Source of the DNA: Niebla homalea
Lineage: Eukaryota > Ascomycota > Lecanoromycetes > Lecanorales > Ramalinaceae
DNA: 64,000 nt
Reading direction: 5' to 3'
Assembly: GCA_019925105.1 (NCBI GenBank)
Contig: JAHGAU010000001.1
Location: forward strand, 620,001-684,000
A program made the translations under genes and the position numbers. The number at the start of each line of letters is the position of its first letter. Position 1 is the stretch's first letter. Shown one piece after another: positions 34,985-43,985 of the stretch. The notes under the pieces were generated by a model, which was not told the DNA's origin, searched no databases, and saw only the letters and a program-made list of their open reading frames with translations.

Positions 34985-35680
34985 TCAATTCGCAATCACA
35001 GGCGTCCTTCCGACCAACCTCTCACTCTCCACCGCATCCACCAGAAACCCCGCGACGCTCTCCCTACTGATCATGGGTAACCACCTCATCCCCCGCCCAT
35101 CGTCCCCAAATTGCTTGATTGGCTTTTTCCCTCCATTCGTCAACCCCACCGCTCTCACATCGGTCCACTTCAACCCTGTTCTCTTCCCTGCCTCCACCTC
35201 AAACATCTCTTGCACCGCCGCGTGATCATCAAACGTGATCTTCAGATTACTCCGCTCCACAATCCAATTGAAGAACCACGTGCAATTTGCCCTGCTACTC
35301 CCCACCCCCACCGTACCCAACCACACCACCTTCATGCAACCAAACTCCGCCATCGCGTCCAACGTGCCCCTCGCCGCTTGCGCCATGAAATCCGGCGGTG
35401 CGGTCGTTTTCGCCCAGGGGAGGTCCGAGGTTCGGCCGTTGTTGAGAGTGCCGATAACGGCGCGAATGGGGTCGACTTCCGGAGCGGAGGCGAAGGCGGC
35501 GCGGATGTCCGGGGGGGAGAGGGGCGTGCCTTGCTGGATCGAGACCGAAGGGTTATTGCCCATCTGCTCAAGGGCGGCCGGTCGGCGGACCAAGGCCGTG
35601 ATGGTGTGGTTGCGGGCGAGGGCTTCGGAGAGGACGTGCGCGCCGGTGCGGCCGGTGGCGCCGAGGAGGAGGATGCGCAT
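34985..35680 (-). CDS. NAD(P)-binding (NmrA/BVR-B-like) SDR protein
   Basis: This intronless 231-aa protein starts MRILLLGATGRTGAHVL, a glycine-rich GxxGxxG dinucleotide-binding motif at the extreme N-terminus. VIGTLNNGRTSD, a MKVVWLGTVGVGSS strand and DVRAVGLTNGGKK follow, as in atypical SDRs of the NmrA/biliverdin-reductase-B-like group. Such proteins are NADPH-dependent reductases or redox-sensing regulators, and the substrate cannot be told. ATG 35680 is the only sensible start, because the Rossmann strand begins at residue 2. Confidence 0.84.
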   Translation of the reverse strand: MRILLLGATGRTGAHVLSEALARNHTITALVRRPAALEQMGNNPSVSIQQGTPLSPPDIRAAFASAPEVDPIRAVIGTLNNGRTSDLPWAKTTAPPDFMAQAARGTLDAMAEFGCMKVVWLGTVGVGSSRANCTWFFNWIVERSNLKITFDDHAAVQEMFEVEAGKRTGLKWTDVRAVGLTNGGKKPIKQFGDDGRGMRWLPMISRESVAGFLVDAVESERLVGRTPVIAN

Positions 35681-36059
35681 TATGATGTACCCTGGGGCAA
35701 GATTTGGGGATGGCTTTTGAATTAAGGGTGGAGGGAATGGTGTTCGTGTCGGAGTCGTCTATGCTTTTTTGAGGTTTGGAATGTTTAGAGGGTTGGGAGA
35801 GGAATGCTGCATCCCAGGTATCAAGCAGGCATTGAGCCTGCTTTTATACGCACCCCATCGCGACTGGATGATTGCTAATTGTGTAGCGGCTGAGCGCAAT
35901 GGCGTCAACGATCCCAGAAACATGACGTTGGCATTTGCGATGAAAGGGAGGCATGTCCGGGCTCCGCATTGGGAATCTGCGGGATCGCTTCTTGACGGCG
36001 GCTCGGAGATCTCCTGGCCGTCGGACAGGTTTGTTTCCATTCCGCCAGCGTCCTATCAT
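35681..36059. other. Upstream region of the NmrA-like gene
   Basis: These 379 bp contain no supported gene. Open frames on both strands are short and unlike known proteins. Confidence 0.4.
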
Positions 36060-36350
36060 TAGCGTATTCAAAATCGATGTCGTTTCCTTGGCGTTTCGAC
36101 TCCACCCCCACCCCAGATTTCTGTGTAGTACTTAGGATATTTTACTCAAATCAGCTTTTTCAGGATAGCTGAGGATGCAAAATAGACTAGTATAAGGTAT
36201 TCCCCATGTTTGGTATATAAAATATTTAGTAACAGCTAAAAACCAAAAATTGAGAATTTGAGGGGACCACTAAGTGCCAAGGGGCTATGCGCAGTGGGGT
36301 TGGGGTGGAGTCAAATTGGCAAGGAAACGACATCGATTTTGAATATGCTA
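36060..36350. mobile_element. Foldback / MITE-like element with ~57-bp inverted arms
   Basis: The left arm 36060-36116 and right arm 36294-36350 are inverted copies differing at about 7 of 57 positions (core CAAGGAAACGACATCGATTT on the right arm). They enclose about 177 bp of A/T-rich sequence. The outer ends both read TA (TAGCGTATTC... and ...GAATATGCTA), which would fit a TA target duplication of a Tc1/mariner-type MITE. No transposase is encoded. Because of the inversion, both strands show the same short peptide GNDIDFEYAN, which is an artefact of the repeat and not a gene. Confidence 0.6.
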
Positions 36351-38550
36351 ATAGATCTGATCCTTTAAGGCTTTACAACTGTTACCACATCTGCGCCAAA
36401 GGCCAATATGAAAAACTTGAGAAAGCGCTGGATCGATCACGTGGTTTGCTGGACTCCGCTTCTTCGCGTTGTGGGATGACTCATGGCACCGAATTGGACT
36501 CGTAGAGGGCCGCTGCCGATTGCTCCAGGCTCTGCCGGAACTCGAAGAGTTGATTAAAGCACTATCTCGAAGGATGACGTACTAGAGGACTTCGGGTATA
36601 CAGGTAGCATGACGGCGTTTCTGGGGACATGATACCATTCCTCCTCAACAAAACCCGCCCCATCTCTGCATCCCAAACTGGGACGGTCGAGAGGGTGTCG
36701 TTACAGGAAGCGGTGCAATGATCCCTTTAAGCCACACGGTGCACTGGAAGGGCAAGGCGCCGTAGGCGCAGCGTATATCTGCTTTCTGGAGATAAAGCTC
36801 CTCCTGACCCTAACCGTACACTCACTTACTAGCCTCGTGTTTCCACTCCTGTGCAAATCAGCACTACCGTAAAGCAGATCCTATTACAGTTTGACCAGTC
36901 ATGACAAGAGATAAATCAACGCAGTTGTCCGGATGGACGTCTGACACCGCACTTCAATACAACTCTTGCGAGATCGTGGTGACAAATCTGCAAGGAAGGC
37001 TTTAAGTGAGAAGCCCGGCAGCCAACATTCATGCAAAGTGAGAAAACCAAAGTTCTAAGTGTCGGCATGGACGAATACATTAATAATTGGCTCCGTGGAG
37101 AAGGCGAAATGATGATCCTCTGACGGTCAGACGTACAATGTGAGGTGGCTTTGCCGTAATCCAGGTTTCCTTCGCTCATACGCTTTTCTATAATATATAC
37201 AGAAAGACATCTCCCGTTGCCGATCTTAACGTTGTCTGACTCGATCGGCCGCTCTCAGACTACTCGTGCATTGGCCCACCATAAAAAAGTCAAGTCATTG
37301 ATGGGATTGGGCCTGCTCGGCGACATTGACGCCTGCAAGCATCTGGCGTAGACCAAGCCTGGTCTCCTTAGCACGAACATAGAGGCAGCAAACATTTGTG
37401 AATATTGGATCATCGGCCCACGAAGTCATGAATACTACTTAATGCACATCGCAAGGGGTTTCCTTTCTGAGGTACGGCAGCAATCTCCTTCGTCCGTGTT
37501 GTCGTAGTCAAGTATAGAGGTTTCATGCTTAGCGATGGAGTGATAATGCAGGGACACATGCCTGGCGCACCATTGGCCCGGCCGCAGCCATCCAATCGAA
37601 ACACGTGGGGACTCCAGTGGGTGAAAGCGCGGATCGACAACCGAGACCCTGCATTTCGTACGTAACGACTTCAGTAGAGAAGGCATTCTTGACGAGAAAA
37701 AGGACTCGAGCATGTTAATGTCTTGCGAGGTTCCGGGACATTATTCTCACCAACTCCTAGTCACGATTTGGCCCTGGATTTTCTCTAATGCTATCTTCGT
37801 CTTCATACTTCCGAGATAGATGGTGTCTACGTAAAGGGGTGGAGGACGAAGAAATTATGCAAAGCGTCCCAACGTCTAAGCTGTTCATGGTAATGCATTG
37901 TCATGCTTTGCGGATCTATATGCAAGGTGTGCCCACCAAGTGTTCCTTCCACAAAGGGTGCAAATGAGGGTTCTCTTCAGAGCTGCCTTCGTATCCCTTG
38001 CTCATGGATCTACTCCTCGCAAGTATGTAGATTCGTCATCCATTTATTCAACCACCAAGACATGCTAGTGGTGGATCCTCTGTTCTTTGGTACAGTGAAA
38101 TTTACACAAAATGGTATTAGGAAATGACTGGACGGGATGAGTGTTTGTTCTCCACCATTTGCAAGATTTCCTAGCACGCTCTATGGGAAGAGCATATTTT
38201 TTCCCTCTGTGGAACATACTAGTAATGATCTCTCTTTTGAAGAACTCGCAAGTTTTGGAATGTAACGTCAAACCTCTAAATGGGGCGATTTGCAATTGCC
38301 TCTCCAAATGGCGAACCTTGTGGCTGCTCTGGCATGCTATCTAGTCTCGCAAGTCCTCGACTTCTCCTTCACGTGCGCGGCGTAGATGATTCGGTCAAAC
38401 ATAGAGTGTGGTCTATCTGCCCTTTCGTTCGTTTCCCCCTCCATTATTCCATACTTGAAAAGTCGACCATTCTTACAAACACGTACTTCCGTCTAAAGAC
38501 CCAAATACGTAACCTCTTCTAAGGCCCAAATCTAATTTCCGTCCGCAATA
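36351..38550. other. 2.2-kb gene-free stretch in accessory region
   Basis: No coding region, RNA gene or repeat could be supported. All open frames are under about 95 codons, lack homology-like composition and show no splice-linked continuation. Base composition is lower in GC than the flanking housekeeping genes. Confidence 0.5.
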
Positions 38551-38968
38551 TTGCAGCTCTTTACTATCTTTGCTAGTGTTGCACTTGCGGCTACTGCTCT
38601 AGCTGCCCCAGATTCCTGTCCCAATGGGCCATATGCAAAGCGGTCATCATGTGCTGGCGCCTGTATTGGTGCCTTGAGGTGCTCCGACCGCACTGACGAA
38701 GTGGTGCGTATAACCATCTATCATTTTGCTCTTCACATCTTCCCAGCTTCTGGCCTTTGATCTATCACTTCCTACCTTCATGTATTTATCTCCTCTTCTA
38801 TTCTCTGTATCTTGTATTTTAAGCTCTGTAACAGAAGCGCATCAAAATTCTTCACTTTAGTGAGAGACATGATAACTAACCAGCCTACCATAGATCAAAT
38901 GCACAGGTGGCAAGTGGACACTCCAAAAAGCTTGCTCTCCTGCAAACTGCAAATTCGGCGGCTGCTAA
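38551..38968 (+). pseudogene. Small secreted cysteine-rich protein gene, start codon apparently lost
   Basis: The frame begins TTG at the position where ATG is expected, directly followed by a textbook signal peptide (QLFTIFASVALAATALA, cleavage after ALA). Exon 1 is 38551-38703, a 190-nt intron occupies 38704-38893 (GTGCGT, ACTAACC branch, CCATAG) and exon 2 is 38894-38968. The mature part is about 55 residues with eight cysteines, four in each exon (DSC, SSCAGAC, LRC, then IKC, KAC, ANCKFGGC), and stops at TAA. An in-frame TAA lies upstream with no ATG between. Either the start is mutated, a non-AUG codon is used, or TTGCAG is an acceptor for an unseen first exon. The composition is effector- or defence-peptide-like, and no family was recognised. 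Confidence 0.55.
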
Positions 38969-39526
38969 ATCTGGAAAGACGCCGGTAAGTAAATGGCTTA
39001 CTCCATTACAGGCACATCAACTCTCCGGGATCTCTTTGCGTTTCCCAGGTGAGAGAGGAAGTGATGACTCGAAATTCTGAATTAGTGGCCTTTTGTTCTT
39101 CTGTTGACAATTACCACCTCAGTCGCGGATGTATCGCATCCTAGGTTTTACAAGGCGAGGTGCCCGGGAGAAAAGGTTCACTACTACGGTTCCAATGACA
39201 AAGAATCGATGCTTGGTAGTATTTTTCACTGGAGAGGAAGGAGAATCACGCTTATGCTTCACACTCATTTGGCAGTCAGATATTGAATTGAAGAAAAGTC
39301 GTGCACGAGGTCCCGGTTCCTTCTCCCTTGTGTCTGTGTCTGTCTTTCACCTCCTAATGAGATGGCCACCATGCCATACTCACTTCATTCGCGCATTTGT
39401 TGCCCCCGCACCGCTTCCAGATGCCGATGATAGTAATACATAGTCCACCGAATCCTGCAAATCGATCACTATGCTCAAAAGTCGTTTTCTCATGCATTCT
39501 CGCCTCACCACTCTTCTCGTCCCCTC
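38969..39526. other. Intergenic stretch between cysteine-rich genes
   Basis: No supported feature in these 558 bp. Just before 39,527 (about 39,470-39,526), other frames read like a hydrophobic leader, possibly a decayed signal peptide of the next locus. Confidence 0.35.
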
Positions 39527-39712
39527 ATGCCGGCCATTGCCCTTTACATCCTGAGAAGACATTGCCGAAATTGGTGGCAAGAGAACTTGCAGGAAGGAGG
39601 GAAGAAAACCCAAAGCTTTTCCAAGAATTGCTCCACTGGTTTATGTGGTGATCTCTGCTGCAATGCGGTCACCTGTAAACTCACAGGCGACATCTGTTTG
39701 AGTAAGATGTAG
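39527..39712 (+). pseudogene. Cysteine-rich knottin-like ORF, probably a gene remnant
   Basis: This frame of 61 codons from ATG 39527 ends in a compact cysteine block (NCSTGLCGDLCCNAVTC then KLTGDIC) with spacing C-x5-C-x3-CC-x4-C-x6-C. That pattern resembles inhibitor-cystine-knot or small effector folds. The N-terminal half in this frame is not a signal peptide. A signal-peptide-like hydrophobic stretch lies just upstream in a different frame near 39,475-39,530, and a dibasic-containing propeptide-like segment is seen in that frame. This suggests a secreted precursor broken by small indels. No family assignment is possible and activity is unknown. Confidence 0.35.
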
Positions 39713-40434
39713 TTACTGGCTCTGATGCTCGAAGTGTCTAAAGATGGCTTGCAATATTACTGACTCACTCCAGACGATATCATACCTCAAACAAGGTTCA
39801 GTCGAGCCAACACATAAGCTTTACACTAGCATCCTAGCACTCTATAAATTTACCGGAAATCCAACGCTTTTCTTTGGTGGTGACACCCCCCCTGTCTTCA
39901 CGACCTCATGACGATTGCCTGTTTTGGGATAGCAGCCATTATACCGCGCGCTTCCATCGCGTTTGATGAGATGAGGTTGAATGGCCGTCACGTGGACGGG
40001 TGTCTGCTTCCGTGTTTGATTAGACATGATCACAAGTCCGGAGTCCAGAATATTGAGCCATTAGGAGCCCACATCTGAAACCTCAATCTTCGAGGGTTTT
40101 AAACGACTGAATCGACACACCCTACATACGCTCACCGCCATCGGTAAGGTAGATGCTTGTGCACATGTCTCTACCCGTGTTTGCCCTCGCTGCTTACTTC
40201 CAATTCTGTTGCTGTTATGCTCTCCTCTGTGCAGTGTCTGCATCCTAGGACTTTCTATATCAGTCTCATCCATGTCAACTTTTACAGATAGCCCATTAGC
40301 CTTAGTAGAACGCCCACCTACCGGAAAATTTCACCAATTTTGACCGATTGGAGATCACAATAGCTCCACCGAATTCGCACGTCTCACGCGGGCAGATAGC
40401 GGCGCCTCCGAACCAACTTAGATTCCAGGTCACA
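39713..40434. other. Gene-free intergenic stretch
   Basis: These 722 bp contain no supported gene, RNA or repeat. Confidence 0.4.
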
Positions 40435-41007
40435 ATGGTTTCACCAGACCCGGTGCTGTTCCTTGTTCGTTTTTGGACACAGCTCTCAGGATCCTACACT
40501 TTCCAACGTCATTCCCATCACACTCAACTCCTCGGAGGCCAACTCTATGGAAATAAGGATATCTTTGCCCCAAGCGTTGGCCATGCTAGATTTTGGGAGC
40601 GTCACCCGACAGATCCAGTGTTTGAGCGTGAGATAATGGAAGCCTCTGTAATTTCCATTCAGACCGTCGACGGCAAGCAGCACACAGTCCATAACCTACG
40701 AGCATATCGCATCAGCAAAAACGGTCTGCTCAGTATCTGGTATATCATTCCGGGCTCACCTGGCATAGTCGGCCGTAAATTTGCCGACATGGCATTTCGA
40801 ACAGAGACCCAGTATTTTTCTGGCTACAAATGCCACCCCTATCCATTGATGACTGATTTGGGGGCCAATTGGGTCAATCTTGACATTCATAAAAATCCGA
40901 AATCTTTCTCACTCTACCATTGTGTACATGGGGGAGTCCACGGTCTCTCTACACAGCATGACTGGTACAATCCCGAGGAAGGCACGTTTCCAATCATGGA
41001 TCCTTAA
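40435..41007 (+). CDS. Hypothetical protein, orphan
   Basis: This single open frame of 191 codons from the first ATG in frame (the frame is open 87 nt further upstream) gives 190 aa. Its composition is protein-like: rich in aromatic residues and His/Trp (RFWTQLSG, ARFWERHPTDPVF, LLSIWYIIPGSPG, GANWVNLDIHK, TQHDWYNPEEG). No signal peptide, membrane segment or known domain was recognised. It lies isolated in the gene-poor region, with more than 700 bp of empty flank on both sides. It may be a lineage-specific gene or a remnant of a longer one. Confidence 0.45.
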   Translation: MVSPDPVLFLVRFWTQLSGSYTFQRHSHHTQLLGGQLYGNKDIFAPSVGHARFWERHPTDPVFEREIMEASVISIQTVDGKQHTVHNLRAYRISKNGLLSIWYIIPGSPGIVGRKFADMAFRTETQYFSGYKCHPYPLMTDLGANWVNLDIHKNPKSFSLYHCVHGGVHGLSTQHDWYNPEEGTFPIMDP

Positions 41008-42035
41008 TGGTCGCTGAGAAACAATTTGGCCCGGAAATAGGGACCATCAGCGCCTTCTTGCAATAAAGCTTTCCCCACACCAACCTCGCGTAGTGACCGG
41101 TAGTTGCAGCTTTATCATATTTTGTGCATGATCGGGTGAGCGCGCAGATCTGGTTAGGAAACTAAACAATCTAATTCGACAGTCAGGCTCTCGGCATGAA
41201 TTTCTTCTTAGCATCTACCGTACGAAGCTTTTCGTGTAACTACTTGCATCCCGTTGGTCGACTGGTCGCTCGAGGATAGCTGCTACGTACTTGTCATGAG
41301 AAGTGATGCGCGAGTCCCCACGATGGCACAATCGACTTACTGAGTCCTTCTTCTCCTCGTCATGCAGCTATTAAGATTCATGAGGGTACCTGAAAGCTGC
41401 TGCAGCCATGAGCGCTTATTGGAAGCAGTTACGTTGTTGAAGAATTGGAGTTCAGGGTTATGCAGCTAGTCGCAGGGTGCAGGAAGTGAAAGCGGAAGGA
41501 GAGATACGTGCATGGCTAGCAAGGCATTTCGTACATATCTATGTTGCACTTTCAAATCTCATGGTGTGCCACCATAACGAGTGCACTAGATCTTTATAAG
41601 CACACAAAGGTCTTGTGGTGTGTGGGCTATGTCCAGATCGGTTATCCTGTCACGATCGTCGGAATGTAAGTCCGTCTGTACAGGTTACAAGATATTATTC
41701 TATTCACAAAATCCCGAAGGATTTTGATTGAATGTCACTCGAGGACTCCATCTCAGTCCCAGAACTCAAGATCGTCTTACCTAAATTTTTTGAGATGACA
41801 AATTGTCAAAGAGCAGGCCGAGGAGAAATGGAGGCACGATGATCCCAACCCAATTCAATCATTGGAGTGACATATAAGGCAGCGTTTCCTCCCCATTGTC
41901 AATCCTTCCTCTTCATCCTTCCAACCCATCCCACGATTCTGAATATTATCCAAAGTCACCCAATCATTTTTTGCAAGTCCTAATCAATTCTCATCCTTGG
42001 TCCTTGACTCTTGAACGAGCCCACCCAGACCGACA
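41008..42035. promoter_or_regulatory. Intergenic region with TATA box before the hydrophobin-like gene
   Basis: This region is about 1 kb with no supported gene. A TATAAGG box at about 41,873 lies some 160 bp upstream of the ATG and is followed by a C/T-rich leader (TCCTTCCTCTTCATCC). This is typical of strongly expressed, regulated fungal promoters such as those of hydrophobin genes. Confidence 0.45.
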
Positions 42036-42560
42036 ATGCATTTCTCCATCCCAGCTTCCATTTTGCTATTCCTGCCCCTCATCTCCGGGAACCCAGTCCC
42101 TGCCATAGCGCCAACGCCCGCCTGCGGCGCCGACACTGCTCAATGCTGCACTGGTTTGTCCTCCACCTTCCATCCACAATACCCATTACCCATTCCTGGC
42201 CCCATTACTTGCTTCTCCAAACTTCTACTCCTATTCTGAAAGAAAGCTGACATGGACATGCACACACAGGCGGCTCAGTAGCCGGTGGCACGGCTCAGCT
42301 CAACTGCTTACCCTTCAATGGCGCGAACGGCATATGCCAGGTGCCATCCAATGTCTTTTGCTGCAACAGTGTAGTCGTACGTCTCCTCACCCAATTTTTG
42401 CCACTTGCTCTAATCCTACCATGCTTCTTTGGGGGATGTCTCTACTTGCTCCCTGCATCTTTCTTTGACTTGGAGAGAAATGCTGATACAGGCTATCGGA
42501 AATAGGCCGGGGAAGGTCTTGACTGCACTAGCCCCACCTAGAGGCGAAGCTATGTGTTGA
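42036..42560 (+). CDS. Hydrophobin-like secreted protein
   Basis: Exons are 42036-42153, 42270-42376 and 42492-42560, with introns of 116 and 115 nt, giving 97 aa. The N-terminal signal peptide is MHFSIPASILLFLPLISG. The mature part has CGADTAQCC, then LNC, GIC, VFCC and a terminal Cys directly before the stop: eight cysteines in the hydrophobin order C-CC-C-C-CC-C. Spacing is x6, x14, x9, x7 and x25, which fits neither class I nor class II exactly. The third exon is the least certain, since other acceptors within 30 nt also stay in frame. Hydrophobins coat aerial hyphae and spores by self-assembly at air-water interfaces. The gene is isolated in the accessory region with its own TATA box. 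Confidence 0.68.
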
Positions 42561-42935
42561 GGAAATAGAAGGTATGATGAGCTGAGCATTGAAGGAGGGG
42601 TCGAGAGAGTTCGGATTGGCTTGTTTTGCAAAGGGTAGAGACGCGATTGAGTTTGGCCTGTTGAATTAAATGCCGAAGTACAAACACGAATATGAAGATG
42701 ATAAGGCTTTCGAATCATGACTCACGCATTGATGCCCATGATGTTGAGTCTCGATGGAATTGAAGGCGCAGAAGGCTGTGGTGTAATGTAATCACATGTT
42801 GGTCAAGGCAAAGCAAATGGATATCATACACAGGTCAATGCTGACGGTAATCGTAAAGACCAATAATGACGGGAAAGGTTGTTAATTCTTACGCTCGGTT
42901 CACCAGCACCTTTCTGCCACCAGGAAGTTGCCGGA
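42561..42935. other. Convergent intergenic region
   Basis: These 375 bp lie between the hydrophobin-like gene and the VanZ-like gene and hold 3' flanks only. No feature was supported. Confidence 0.4.
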
Positions 42936-43507
42936 TCATTTTGTACCTTCATTGCCGTTAACCTCTGCCCCAACAGCAGCAGCACCCTGGCTACTTTCTT
43001 CCGCTACATCTTCAGTCACGCCAGTCTCCTGAGCGCCCATTTCAATATCATCGCCCTCCTGCGGAACAGCTCCATAACCTTTGGCCCTCCTCCGCCTGTC
43101 CAACATGCGCTTATGATAGATGGAGCATAGACCCAATGCAGATAGACTACCAACAATATTCGCAGCAATGTCGAGCGGGTCAAATCGTCGGTCGGTGAGC
43201 AAGCCTTGCGCAGCCTCGGAAGCCAGCCCAAGAAAGATGGTGACGAATGATACGGTCAGGTTGAGGATGCGCCTTCGGGTAGAGTCGAATATCCAGTAGA
43301 AGATGAGGGTGAGGACAAAGAAGGCGAGGAAGTGGAGCACCTTGTCATTGACCTGGGGTATCTGAACCGAGGAGAGACCAAGGTATGCGGCCAGGAGTGA
43401 GAGCGCAACAAATGCGCCTGTGACAGATGGTCAGTCATGGGGCTTTTCAGTGGGGAAGGAGTCGAGGGACAGGTAGCCTCACCTGCAAACGGGTAGCGCA
43501 CACGCAT
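42936..43507 (-). CDS. VanZ-like family membrane protein
   Basis: Exon 1 is 43507-43483, a 65-nt intron occupies 43482-43418 (GTGAGG...CACAG) and exon 2 is 43417-42936, giving 168 aa. Joining gives MRVRYPFAG-AFVALSLLAAYLGLSS, the first membrane helix, then NDKVLHFLAFFVLTLIFYW and two further hydrophobic helices (LNLTVSFVTIFLGLASEAAQ, IAANIVGSLSALGLCSIYH). The KxxHFxxFFxLxxxF and SExxQxxxxxRxxDxxDxxxNxxG patterns match the VanZ-like fold (short four-helix membrane proteins of unclear function in fungi). An acidic cytosolic tail of about 45 residues follows. It is divergent from SPT7. Confidence 0.82.
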
Positions 43508-43985
43508 GGCTAGGTGCGTTCACTTCCGAGAGATTGGGTTTGACTATTGCAAGCCCCGAATTGTCTTGTCATGGTCTCTGATAGATCATATGCAGTCTTT
43601 GATCGGGGGGGGAAGAGCTGGAAGAATGAAGGAATAGCTGTCCCAGGCAGCGAAGAGCGAGGCAGCCGAGGCAGCTTCAATTGGTTTGGAGTGATACATT
43701 CATAGGGCTGAGGAGGTCTTGGCGGAGTCTTCAAATGCCTTTGTCTCAAAGCCCAACATCACTCCATAAACCGGCCAAAAGAGACCCATCCGATCTTCAA
43801 CCACAACCATCAGTTCTCCATCTGAAAACCGCTGGAGTCAACTCAGCATATTCGGTTTACTCATGTAGTCACCTTCATGTCACTTTCACAGCCCCCAAAC
43901 ATCCACACTTTTGTCCGCAGGTTTCTGAGAGCCCGCATTGCGGGCGGCCCTAGCCAAATGAAGCGGGCAACTCCTTCCCCTCGAC
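43508..43985. promoter_or_regulatory. Divergent promoter VanZ-like / SPT7
   Basis: This 478-bp divergent region has no distinct motif recognised beyond a short G run near 43,605. Confidence 0.4.

Noticed and set aside
36287..36505. Short ORF sharing the GNDIDFEYAN peptide with an opposite-strand ORF
   Set aside because: The shared peptide arises from the inverted arms of the foldback element, not from two related genes.
41196..41278. 27-codon frame starting MNFFLAST
   Set aside because: Too short, no splice-linked continuation and no cysteine or signal-peptide pattern that persists.
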